A model generated the notes under the pieces. The model did not search any database. It was given only the letters and a program-made list of their open reading frames with translations, and was not told where the DNA came from. Positions 16,909 to 23,949 of a stretch of 33,726 nucleotides of DNA are shown piece by piece (position 1 is the stretch's first letter; each line of letters begins with the position of its first letter). Where the stretch lies: contig NZ_LDTE01000063.1 of the NCBI RefSeq assembly GCF_001476905.1, positions 1 through 33,726 on the forward strand, written 5' to 3'. A program made the position numbers and the translations under genes. Source of the stretch: Sphingomonas sanguinis (GTDB lineage Bacteria; Pseudomonadota; Alphaproteobacteria; Sphingomonadales; Sphingomonadaceae).

Positions 16909-18309
16909 TCATTCGCCCTCCCGCAGCCGGTATATCACGATTTCATTCGTGCCCTTTCGGACTTTCTCTTTTGTGATCAGTTCGTCACGCTCCATAGTTT
17001 CAAGAATGCGCCCGCGATGATCCGGATCGAGCTTCTTCCAGATTGTCCGATAGAGTTCCCTCATAGTCAGACCATTCGGGCTGGCGCGAAATTTCTTGAG
17101 GGCGGGTGCGATATATTGATGGTACTGAGCATGGCGCTCATTGATGGGCGCGACATCCATCTGTCGAAGCTGAGCCGCGTAGAAGCGCGTCAGCGCAACC
17201 CCAGCCCGCGCCGTCGCCTCGCTAATCGCCTCTTCATCCTCGAAAATTGCCAGCACGCCAGAGAGACGAACCGCGTGTTCAAACGATCGGCGGAACCAGT
17301 TCTCGGTTTCGCTGTGGTTCCACGCCAGCGCCTCAGTCTGAAACGACCGCATGACCTGTGACGCTTCCCGAGTCCACGTCATCGTGGGAAGATCGAGTTC
17401 ACCGTCTTGGCCATCACGCGTCGCGAGCGGCTCGCTCAACATCTGGTCGATACGGCCGTGGAAACGATCCATACGGCGCAGCAAGCGCTCCTTCCGCTCG
17501 CGATGATCCGGCGTGGTAAAATCCTCATCCAGCGGGTGCCATGTTGGCGCATTCACCACGAGGAAACGGGCCAATAGCCCCTGCCCTTCGAGAGCTTCGC
17601 TCGACAGGAATTCTTCCGCGACAGTCCCCTGCACCATCACGAGCATTGCCAATCGACGATCGCGAAGGATCATGCGTTGATCGCCTGTCGTGCGGTCAAT
17701 CATCTCCCCTGACCACAAGCTCGCGAGAGCCCCGCCGAACTCCTCGGGCGCATTCTTGGCGTTGAGGCTGTAGCCCTTCAGAAGGCTTGCCCCCTCAGGC
17801 GTGAACACCGCGTGGGTGGGCCAGTCGTCATGCAGAGAACGGAACAGGCCATTCGTCGTGATCTTGCTCGACACGTTCTGCGGCGATCGTGGCGGGCGCG
17901 GCTTGCGGCGCTCAAGGTCAATGAGCGTATCTCGGTCGTTTTCCTTCTCAGCCGCGAGACGTTGACGTTCATAGAGACGACGATCCACTTCATAATCGGC
18001 CAGCGAGAGGCGATGAACATCCGACACGCGATGTTGCCACTGGCGGACACCGGCCAGCATAGGTTCGAAAAGCGAGGATTTGGCAGAACCTGACGGCGCA
18101 CAGATCAGTGCGAATATCGAAGCGGGCACTGTTGAGGGTCGTGCAAGAAAGTCGATGTCGTAGAGGCCTTGTGCCGCATGGCTTGCAATCGCCAGTGTCG
18201 CTGTCGCCACAGATGGGAGATGGTAATTGCCCATCGCGGCCTGAGCCTCAATTGCATCTCGAATGCGAGGTGGCATTAGATTGATCGGAAATTCAATATT
18301 GTCATTCAT
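16909..18309 (-). CDS. DUF3987 family ATPase, putative replicative helicase
   Basis: A 466-residue protein of the DUF3987 family, common in phages and integrative elements beside primases. A P-loop, APSGSAKS, is at 71-78. Other family features are VFTPEGASLLKGYS, the ALASLWSGEMIDRTTGD region and VQGTVAEEFLSSEALEGQGLLARFL. The C-terminal 70 residues form a winged-helix-like segment (GLTMRELYRTIWKKL ... DELITKEKV). It is probably the initiator or helicase partner of the downstream primase. The start ATG at 18309 follows GGAG six bases upstream. That ribosome binding site lies in a stem-loop leader described separately. The family's biochemical function is not firmly established. Confidence 0.8.
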   Translation of the reverse strand: MNDNIEFPINLMPPRIRDAIEAQAAMGNYHLPSVATATLAIASHAAQGLYDIDFLARPSTVPASIFALICAPSGSAKSSLFEPMLAGVRQWQHRVSDVHRLSLADYEVDRRLYERQRLAAEKENDRDTLIDLERRKPRPPRSPQNVSSKITTNGLFRSLHDDWPTHAVFTPEGASLLKGYSLNAKNAPEEFGGALASLWSGEMIDRTTGDQRMILRDRRLAMLVMVQGTVAEEFLSSEALEGQGLLARFLVVNAPTWHPLDEDFTTPDHRERKERLLRRMDRFHGRIDQMLSEPLATRDGQDGELDLPTMTWTREASQVMRSFQTEALAWNHSETENWFRRSFEHAVRLSGVLAIFEDEEAISEATARAGVALTRFYAAQLRQMDVAPINERHAQYHQYIAPALKKFRASPNGLTMRELYRTIWKKLDPDHRGRILETMERDELITKEKVRKGTNEIVIYRLREGE

Positions 18310-18315
18310 TTTCTA

Positions 18316-18377
18316 CTCCACAAAAAAGACCCGATGCGATTGCGGCACATCGGGTCTTCTGGTCTTTCCTTGTGGAG
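18316..18377 (-). promoter_or_regulatory. attenuator-like leader of the replication operon: terminator hairpin nested in an SD-sequestering stem
   Basis: On the minus strand, AAGACCCGATG (18358-18348) pairs with CATCGGGTCTT (18336-18326), an 11-bp stem with an 11-base loop. It is followed by U residues that, with the two at the stem base, make a run of six (18327-18322): a textbook intrinsic terminator, but before the gene. Outside it, CUCCACAA (18377-18370) pairs with UUGUGGAG (18323-18316), which contains the GGAG ribosome binding site of the DUF3987 gene. A third segment, AAAGACC (18367-18361), can pair with GGUCUUU of the terminator, giving a competing structure. Both transcription and translation of the replication genes could be throttled here. 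Confidence 0.7.
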
Positions 18378-18428
18378 GAAAACTGAAACTCGTTGACTAA
18401 TACCCCGCAATGGCCCTTGTCTCATGTA

Positions 18429-18458
18429 TTTATACTCGACGCCCGAATCCGGTGTCGA
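18429..18458 (-). promoter_or_regulatory. sigma70-like promoter of the replication operon
   Basis: On the minus strand TCGACA (18458-18453) and TATAAA (18434-18429) are separated by 18 bases; each differs from consensus at one position. Transcription would start near 18422, giving a leader of about 113 nt that contains the attenuator-like hairpin. Confidence 0.55.
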
Positions 18459-18506
18459 TTTAAATCTATATTGCGAAGTTCAATGTCGCGGGGGATGTCG
18501 TCGGGC

Positions 18507-18843
18507 TGTCACCTCGGGTGACTCGGGGTGTCACCTAGGGTGTCACCGGGTGTCACTTTTTGGTGCCACCTAGCTGTCACCAGTTTGGTGACACCCCAAC
18601 CCCTAAAGTGACGGCTGTCACCACCTCAGGTGACAGCGGGAATGGCGGATTTCTGCGGTTTTTGAGGCGGTGTCACCGGGTGTCACCAGATTTGGGGGTC
18701 CATAGAGACATCCCAAAAACCCATAGAGTAATTGAAGGAATTATTATTATTATATATTAGTAATACGTAATTATATTGCACGATATATGGCTATATCTGT
18801 GTGTCTGGGGAAAAACGTCTCAGGTGACAGCGCCACGGTGACA
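18507..18843. repeat. TGTCAC/GTGACA repeat array beside an AT-rich tract: candidate replication origin
   Basis: TGTCAC starts at 18507, 18529, 18541, 18551, 18575, 18616, 18671 and 18681. GTGACA starts at 18588, 18630, 18824 and 18838. Twelve exact copies in 340 bp is far above chance. Several are 10-12 bp apart (one helical turn), and some form perfect inverted pairs (18575-18593; 18615-18636). The last two are part of a 12-bp direct repeat GGTGACAGCGCC. CCATAGAG is repeated at 18700 and 18721. Between the groups lies a very AT-rich tract (about 18728-18797). Iterons plus an unwinding element directly upstream of replication genes is the classic origin layout. A regulator-binding array is the alternative. 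Confidence 0.65.
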
Positions 18844-18963
18844 GCGCCTTCTAGCCCGCGATCTTGTGGACTTGAATCGAGCATCGGCTGACACGATATA
18901 TACCATGCGGCCACGGTTCATGGTCGCCATGACCGTAGTCCGTTCTAAAAGCAGGAACAGATT

Positions 18964-19110
18964 ATGTTCGGAAACAATAGGGGCATGCGGGACCCAGCAT
19001 ACGTTGGGGCATTTGCAGCCTACGGAAGAGCTACACGGGAATTTTTGCGTGCTCAGGCCGCATTCTCCCGCGAGCACTTCAGGGTCTTTGGCGAACCGCC
19101 AAAATCCTGA
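18964..19110 (+). CDS. hypothetical small protein (48 aa)
   Basis: A 48-residue frame (MFGNNRGMRDPAYVG ...) with AGGA eight bases before the ATG. It encodes a helical, Ala/Arg-rich peptide (AAYGRATREFLRAQAAF) that looks protein-like. Competing frames over the same bases give odd Ser/His-rich sequences. No family recognised; it is the only plus-strand gene near the candidate origin. Confidence 0.45.
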   Translation: MFGNNRGMRDPAYVGAFAAYGRATREFLRAQAAFSREHFRVFGEPPKS

Positions 19111-19316
19111 TACGGGCTTATAGCCTACCGAACAGCCAAGCGCCCCAAGCTTGGGGCGTATTGCGCTAGGGCATCGACCCTCTCCCCTGCGATGGCAGGT
19201 GCTATATATTCGGCTTTAGGCCGATATGCGACGGCTTCATTTGCAGATGAGACCTACATGTGAGCGCCATGGCTGATCACCATTGAGCACGCTCCACACT
19301 CAGAGACACATTTGGG
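19111..19316. other. non-coding stretch with hairpins
   Basis: No convincing gene. A perfect 18-bp palindrome CGCCCCAAGCTTGGGGCG lies at 19141-19158, probably a terminator stem of the small gene before it though without a T tract. A second imperfect stem (TATTCGGC / GCCGATA) lies near 19207-19226. A small structured RNA cannot be excluded. Confidence 0.35.
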
Positions 19317-19342
19317 AAGGCCGGTGGTGCACCACCGGCCTT
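19317..19342 (-). terminator. strong palindromic terminator after the 19350-19724 gene
   Basis: A perfect 26-bp palindrome (arms AAGGCCGGTGGTG / CACCACCGGCCTT) lies eight bases beyond the stop codon of the minus-strand gene. The stem is long and GC-rich with a short A/T edge; it could act in both directions. Confidence 0.6.
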
Positions 19343-19349
19343 CTTCGCA

Positions 19350-19724
19350 TCACGCCTCGACAGTTGAGTAGATAGAGCGGTCCATTCGGTCCCGCTGCCC
19401 CTGCGTCAGCGCTTCGCCAATCCCCTGCAACCGGCGATCGTTGGGCAACACGATCTTCGCCGACAGGTTGTAATTCGGGTACTCGCCCGTGATGCGAGGG
19501 TGCATGATGGCCGCAACCTCGACATCCGATTGGCTGACGTAGCGCCCTGCCCATTTCTCGATGATATGTTTAAGCGGGCGAAATTTCTTCGCGCCACTCT
19601 TGATCGTCACTTGTGCGTCCAACCACTCATACGCCAAACGAATGCAATCGTTATGCTCATGCAGAACATCTGACGTGTAGCGCAGCTTGGCCTTTCCCGC
19701 CTCAATTTCTTGATCAGTCAGCAT
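19350..19724 (-). CDS. hypothetical phage protein (124 aa)
   Basis: A soluble 124-residue protein, helical at the start (LTDQEIEAGKAKLRYTSDVL) and with a mixed C-terminus (YNLSAKIVLPNDRRLQGIGE). GAGGAG lies about eight bases before the ATG at 19724; a GTG one codon earlier is equally spaced for translation. It has its own terminator, so it is probably monocistronic. No family recognised. Confidence 0.65.
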   Translation of the reverse strand: MLTDQEIEAGKAKLRYTSDVLHEHNDCIRLAYEWLDAQVTIKSGAKKFRPLKHIIEKWAGRYVSQSDVEVAAIMHPRITGEYPNYNLSAKIVLPNDRRLQGIGEALTQGQRDRMDRSIYSTVEA

Positions 19725-19877
19725 CACAAATTCTCCTCGTTGTATTCATGAGGTAATTATCGACCCGACTGCTTCAACCCTGTTAGTTAAAATTGCGCTG
19801 TGCTGATTTTTACAAACAGTACGGCTATGCAAAAGAGGCTGAGATTTGTCCCCGTCTCTCTTCAATATACCGAGAAA

Positions 19878-20063
19878 TTATTGTTCTGGCAGCTTAGTAA
19901 GCTTCATGAGCGCATCGTATATAGGCCAGAGGCGTCTGTTGCAGTCCGCCTCTTTTTGCTTGCGGGCAGGATCAGGCAATGCCTGCGCCGCGTCCATTTC
20001 CTGTAGAATCTTATTTGCCGCCGCTTCGTAGCCGCGAATCTGGTCAAGCAGCGACACAGTCAT
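19878..20063 (-). CDS. hypothetical small helical phage protein (61 aa)
   Basis: A 61-residue, largely alpha-helical protein (SLLDQIRGYEAAANKILQEM ...). The ATG overlaps the TGA of the upstream gene by four bases (ATGA), so the two are translated together. Function unknown. Confidence 0.6.
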   Translation of the reverse strand: MTVSLLDQIRGYEAAANKILQEMDAAQALPDPARKQKEADCNRRLWPIYDALMKLTKLPEQ

Positions 20064-20542
20064 GCGCCCTGCCCCTTTGCCGCCTTGCGCGCCGCAATCG
20101 TCGCTGCGTAAGCTGCCCGACGTTCTTCAGACCAGCCCTTGCCACCACCTTCGCGAGGCGCACGCGCAGAGCGGGTAGACTTTGCGGCTTTACTCTCTTC
20201 GCTATGGGCCGCTTCCAATTCTCGGTCGAGATTGCCGTTCGCGATCTCAGTCTTCAACACATCCAGAAAGTCGGTGAAACGTTCGCTGGGGATGTAGTGC
20301 GTTGTCTCACCCGCAATCACCAGTGCGCCAGCGCGTGGCACGACTGGGCTATATTGCACGACCTTGTTCTGAACCACGAAGTCCTTCTTGCCCTTGGCCG
20401 GTTCAGTGGCGAGAAATTTCGCCCGCTGGTCCTCAATGCGAAGGATCGTACGCTCGCGGTCACTACCGGGGTCGTAGGCCTTAGTGTGAAACACGTCTTG
20501 CAGCTTCTTATCCGCAAGTGCGAGGAGGTCTTTGAGAGCCAT
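20060..20542 (-). CDS. hypothetical phage protein with Lys/Arg-rich C-terminus (160 aa)
   Basis: A 160-residue protein. The first 100 residues look folded (DRERTILRIEDQRAKFLATE, HYIPSERFTDFLDVLKTEI). The last 50 are rich in Ala, Lys, Arg and Gly (KAAKSTRSARAPREGGGKGW) and suggest nucleic-acid contact. AGGGA lies upstream of the ATG at 20542. It is the first gene of a coupled pair with the 61-residue protein. Function unknown. Confidence 0.65.
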   Translation of the reverse strand: MALKDLLALADKKLQDVFHTKAYDPGSDRERTILRIEDQRAKFLATEPAKGKKDFVVQNKVVQYSPVVPRAGALVIAGETTHYIPSERFTDFLDVLKTEIANGNLDRELEAAHSEESKAAKSTRSARAPREGGGKGWSEERRAAYAATIAARKAAKGQGA

Positions 20543-20620
20543 GCCAGTTTTCCCTACTGCCGTCTATGGCGCGACACGTAGATAGAACTTCGCGATTGTC
20601 AATCTTCGAACTATCGTGGA

Positions 20621-20654
20621 AGACCGCACACGATCTAATGACGGTGTGCGGTCT
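20621..20654 (-). terminator. stem-loop after the 34-aa membrane peptide gene
   Basis: AGACCGCACAC and GTGTGCGGTCT form perfect 11-bp arms around a 12-base loop, eight bases beyond the small gene's stop codon. Only a short T-rich tail follows. Confidence 0.45.
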
Positions 20655-20661
20655 GCCGTTA

Positions 20662-20766
20662 TCAATTTGCAATTGCGTACAGCGCGCGCATCAATCCGAA
20701 CCACGCGCTAAGCACGAACGCGAATGTGACGAGCAGCAAGAAGAAGGCCGGAAAATCAAATGGCAC
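20662..20766 (-). CDS. 34-residue single-span membrane peptide (GTG start)
   Basis: A very short gene with a perfect AGGAGG eight bases before a GTG. The product is PFDFPAFFLLLVTFAFVLSA followed by WFGLMRALYAIAN: one membrane span with a short basic tail. The excellent ribosome binding site and the following stem-loop support a real gene. Phage membrane peptides of this size include superinfection-exclusion and lysis-related factors, but nothing here decides between them. Confidence 0.55.
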   Translation of the reverse strand: MPFDFPAFFLLLVTFAFVLSAWFGLMRALYAIAN

Positions 20767-20920
20767 GATGACTACCTCCTATCGATTTTGAAGTTTCCCA
20801 CGAGGGATGCTCGCAAACAAGGTGCCGCCCAGCTTCAAACTCGATTCGTTTGGCATTTTTTTGATAATGCTGCGACGTGGGGTCGTTGACACGCTTCCGC
20901 GCCAGCGGCCATCGTATCAT

Positions 20921-21919
20921 ATGCCGCCGACGCCCACCCTTACCGCCGCCGCCTTGCGATCGATCTTTAAACCTATTTGGGTTCGCGTCACCGCAGCCTT
21001 CGCCAGCGTCATTGCAGCGATTGCCATGTGGGATGCGACGAGCAATCAGTTCGGCCTACCCAAGCTCCCAACGCTGTTCATGACGGTGTCGGCGCTCATG
21101 CCGCTGTGGGGATGGCTGATGCTATTTCAGACCGTTATCGTTGCCGCCGCCCTCGACGCAATCAGGCGACAGCGACCGTCGCCTTCAGTTCTCCAAACCG
21201 ATGCACGGATTGACGAGATGGCCGAAAAGCAGGCGCGGATAATCGACGATTATCAGCGTATGTGCGGCCAAGAAGCCCGCTTCGAAGAGTCGTTAGAAAA
21301 GCTCGAAAAACGTCTCCGATTCGCCCTTGCAGAACGAGATAAGACTTTAGACTCGCTTTCCGAGCGACTTCCAACGCTGACAAAGATCGAAGAAAAGTTG
21401 GAAATGGTGCGGGTGGACGGCGCTATAAACACGCGTGACATCGGTAAGCTGGGCGATTTGGTTGAGAAGAACTCTCAACGGGTTGTTCAATCATTCTTAG
21501 CGCTACAAAATCGCGAGATGTTGCGCGGCCTAGAAGGCGAAATTTCCTCCGTCGCAGACACACTCTATGTGCAACTGAGGGATGGAAAGACATATAGCGA
21601 CAACGACTGGCGCGACTGGGTTGGCATCCAAACGTATTGGGAAGCCAATCTAAGACAGTGGATTAACATCGCACAATGGTACGCCCCCGACGTCGAGCGA
21701 CGAGTTATGACGATTGCCGACAGTGAGTATGGGAGCGCGTGGACTGTGAAGGATGCGCAAATACCCACAGCGGAAGGAACACGTCAATTCCGCCGTTTTA
21801 GAATTCTGCTTGCTCATTGGGAGGCGATCCGCCCACAGGTGAAGGATGGTGTCAATCACGTCGCGTTCGTCGGACTCTCAGAGGTCGAGGTTCAGCGCCG
21901 TCCAGCAAATTTTGCATAA
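20921..21919 (+). CDS. two-TM coiled-coil membrane protein, partner of the NDT-like gene
   Basis: A 332-residue protein with membrane segments near residues 20-37 and 52-80. A long charged coiled coil follows (about 95-215, with KLEKRLRFALAERDKTLDSL) and a mixed C-terminal domain (DTLYVQLRDGKTYSDNDWRD ... VGLSEVEVQRR). I take the ATG at 20921; the frame is open back to 20807 but that extension does not look like protein, and neither start has a clear ribosome binding site. It lies 42 bp before the nucleoside-deoxyribosyltransferase-like gene on the same strand. A membrane sensor or effector subunit is possible. No family recognised. Confidence 0.6.
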   Translation: MPPTPTLTAAALRSIFKPIWVRVTAAFASVIAAIAMWDATSNQFGLPKLPTLFMTVSALMPLWGWLMLFQTVIVAAALDAIRRQRPSPSVLQTDARIDEMAEKQARIIDDYQRMCGQEARFEESLEKLEKRLRFALAERDKTLDSLSERLPTLTKIEEKLEMVRVDGAINTRDIGKLGDLVEKNSQRVVQSFLALQNREMLRGLEGEISSVADTLYVQLRDGKTYSDNDWRDWVGIQTYWEANLRQWINIAQWYAPDVERRVMTIADSEYGSAWTVKDAQIPTAEGTRQFRRFRILLAHWEAIRPQVKDGVNHVAFVGLSEVEVQRRPANFA

Positions 21920-21961
21920 ATCTTTGGCCGATCACACGTCTTCCGATTATTGAGGAGCTTT

Positions 21962-22873
21962 ATGCCAAACGAAAAAGCAGACCAAAAACTATGCTTTATT
22001 GTCGGTCCAATCGGCGAGGTTGGAACACCAGTGCGCAAGCTTGCGGATTGGCTTCGTGACGGCATAATCAAGCCAGTTTTAGAAGCCGACGAACTATCCT
22101 ATCACGTAAAAAGAGCCGACGAGGATGCCGCGCCGGGATCGATTAGCAAGGCTGTCATCAATGATATTGTAAATGCTGATCTTGTCATTGCCGACCTGAC
22201 AGGATTCAACCCCAACGCGTTTTACGAATTAGGTATTCGACACGCTCTGCAGAAGCCAACCATCCATATCATCGCCGAATCGGTTAAGCTACCATTCGAC
22301 AATGCTGATCAACGGACAATATTTGTCGACATTTTAGACTTTCAGAGTATTGTGAGTGCTAAGGATCATCTTCGGGCAGCAGTTTTTGCAACACAAGACG
22401 AAAACTACAGGGTGTCAAATCCTGTTACACAAGCGGCTGCGCTAAAGGAGATTAGAAGCAGTGGCGATCCGAGAGATGAAATTCTCTCCAATCTCTCGGA
22501 TAGAATATCTCGAATCGAGAACAATGTCGCGCCAGCAATTCAGGGTCAAGGGCGCTTGGCGACCATGTCAGACGATCAAATTTCGAGTCTTCTACGAACA
22601 ATGTTTAAAGAAGAATTCGCCAGCAGACCATCGGTACCGTTGAATTATCTATCACATATATATAATGACCCAGCTCTTCGAAGTAAACTCTTAGCGGCCA
22701 TGAACGCAAACACAGCGACTACGCCTATAGTCGTTACAGGTGCTGACATTCTCGCAGCCCAGCATCCATCGCAAGATATCACGGATGACGCGCGAACGGC
22801 TCCAAGCGTCCACAGTATCGAGCCGACCCGCAAAGCCCGCCAGAAAAAGCCGCAAGATAAAGGGAAAACATAG
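21962..22873 (+). CDS. nucleoside 2-deoxyribosyltransferase-like (TIR/NDT-fold) protein, putative defence effector
   Basis: A 303-residue protein with an N-terminal NDT-like Rossmannoid domain: CFIVGPIG (11-18), VKRADEDAAPGSISKAV (49-65), ADLVIADLTG (72-81) and NPNAFYELGIRHA (83-95). In this superfamily the Glu of YELG (Glu89) acts on N-glycosidic bonds of nucleosides or dinucleotides. The C-terminal 130 residues are helical, then basic and low complexity. GAGGAG precedes the ATG at 21962. Base composition is clearly more AT-rich than the neighbours, suggesting recent acquisition. With the two-TM protein upstream it resembles a membrane-plus-nucleotide-hydrolase immunity cassette; that role is inferred. 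Confidence 0.7.
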   Translation: MPNEKADQKLCFIVGPIGEVGTPVRKLADWLRDGIIKPVLEADELSYHVKRADEDAAPGSISKAVINDIVNADLVIADLTGFNPNAFYELGIRHALQKPTIHIIAESVKLPFDNADQRTIFVDILDFQSIVSAKDHLRAAVFATQDENYRVSNPVTQAAALKEIRSSGDPRDEILSNLSDRISRIENNVAPAIQGQGRLATMSDDQISSLLRTMFKEEFASRPSVPLNYLSHIYNDPALRSKLLAAMNANTATTPIVVTGADILAAQHPSQDITDDARTAPSVHSIEPTRKARQKKPQDKGKT

Positions 22874-22922
22874 AGCACGGAAAAGCATTAAAAATAAGAA
22901 CTACTTACCAGTCCATAAAACT

Positions 22923-22949
22923 TGGGCTGGAACCCCATATCCCAGCCCA
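22923..22949 (-). terminator. stem-loop between convergent genes
   Basis: TGGGCTGG and CCAGCCCA form 8-bp arms around 11 bases. On the minus strand the stem is followed by AGTTTTATG, suiting the end of the MucR-like gene. Confidence 0.45.
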
Positions 22950-22976
22950 CATACTAATAATACTCAGGGCAAAAAG

Positions 22977-23498
22977 TTAGCCTTCGCCGCCCAAATGAGC
23001 CTGAGCCGCCGCCTTAGCGTCTGCGACCGACTTACCCTTCCGAGCAGGCTTAGCCGCAGCCTTTTCGACCTTCTGGCCCGGCTTGCGGCCAAGACCGATC
23101 TTCTTCGCCATGGCGCGGCGGCTTTCGGAGTAGGTCTGGGCGACCATCGGGTAATCGGTCTTCAGGCTATAGCGCTCGCGATATTCTTCGGGCGTCAGGC
23201 CATGGGTCGCGAGATGTCGGCGCAACGTCTTGTAGGGCTTGCCGTCGATCATCGAGACGATGTGGTCAGGCGATGCGAGCGACTTACGCACCGATACAGC
23301 CGGGGTGTACTCGACTGGCGCTTCAATCTCCGTCGTCGCAGCGCCACCGCCCATCAAGCTCGAAACCGTCTCATGCATTTTGTGCAGGAACGCGGGGACA
23401 TCATCGGCCGACGTGCGGGTATTGGGGTTAGCGAGCCACGCTACCGTCAGTTCGGTGGCGAGTTCGACAGCGTCAATTTCAAAGTTTTCATCGGCCAT
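22977..23498 (-). CDS. MucR/Ros-family transcriptional regulator
   Basis: A 173-residue protein with the Ros/MucR domain at about 75-140: SMIDGKPYKTLRRHLATHGL, then TPEEYRERYSLKTDYPMVAQ and SRRAMAKKIGLGRKPGQ. This family of zinc-finger-type regulators is typical of Alphaproteobacteria, and phages of that group often carry members. The position of the first Cys ligand is Ser82, while Asp85, His95 and His99 remain, so zinc binding may be altered. The tail is Lys/Ala-rich. The ATG at 23498 has AAGGA upstream; an earlier in-frame start is not needed. It may be the lysogeny or late-gene regulator, since no CI-like repressor is visible. Confidence 0.85.
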   Translation of the reverse strand: MADENFEIDAVELATELTVAWLANPNTRTSADDVPAFLHKMHETVSSLMGGGAATTEIEAPVEYTPAVSVRKSLASPDHIVSMIDGKPYKTLRRHLATHGLTPEEYRERYSLKTDYPMVAQTYSESRRAMAKKIGLGRKPGQKVEKAAAKPARKGKSVADAKAAAQAHLGGEG

Positions 23499-23565
23499 GT
23501 TTTCGATCCTTGGATGGGAGACGTTCGCAGATAGTCTGCATGGCCGTAGGTGCAAGTAATTATCT

Positions 23566-23895
23566 TCAGCTAAGAAGCGCAGCCGCCAAAACGATGATTA
23601 TGAAAGCGATAATCATCGTCTTTCCGATACCGATCCCAGATTTGGAAGGTTCAATTTGCGGCCTATCCACCGACACCATCGGCCAGTTCACTTTTGGGGG
23701 CTTCGGCTTCGGCTTGCCGTGCAGGGTCGAATAAGAGAGGCCAGACCCCGGTATTCCGACTGTCGTCCGAACGCCCCGCTTGCTCACGTTCATGGTCGCG
23801 CCGCGACCGCCAACGCTCGTGCTGAAGCCCGACTTGCTGACGTTGACCCGGACACCGGGCATGATTTTGATCGACTTGCGAAACCGAAAGCCCAT
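23566..23895 (-). CDS. DUF4236 domain protein with C-terminal membrane anchor
   Basis: A 109-residue protein beginning with the DUF4236 signature MGFRFRKSIKIMPGVRVNVS, followed by KSGFSTSVGGRGATMNVSK and VGIPGSGLSY. A Pro/Lys linker leads to a C-terminal membrane segment (TMIIAFIIIVLAAALL). GGGAGGAG lies upstream of the ATG. The domain is common in phages and bacteria and its function is unknown. It lies 67 bp upstream of the MucR-like gene's start, on the same strand. Confidence 0.82.
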   Translation of the reverse strand: MGFRFRKSIKIMPGVRVNVSKSGFSTSVGGRGATMNVSKRGVRTTVGIPGSGLSYSTLHGKPKPKPPKVNWPMVSVDRPQIEPSKSGIGIGKTMIIAFIIIVLAAALLS

Positions 23896-23939
23896 TTCTC
23901 GCTCCTCCCGATTATTTGATCAGTTACAGCCAACCTATC

Positions 23940-23945
23940 TAAATA
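23940..23945 (+). promoter_or_regulatory. TAAATA late motif before the HNH gene
   Basis: TAAATA, four bases (ATAG) before the GTG at 23950. No Shine-Dalgarno sequence is present. One of a set of copies at late gene starts. Confidence 0.5.
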
Positions 23946-23949
23946 ATAG

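Noticed and set aside
18480..18860. CRISPR array
   Set aside because: The repeats are short hexamers in both orientations with irregular spacing and no 20-40 bp repeat/spacer periodicity.
18820..19123. 85-residue frames on both strands over the 18964-19110 gene
   Set aside because: Composition is not protein-like and starts lack ribosome binding sites; the 48-residue frame is better supported.
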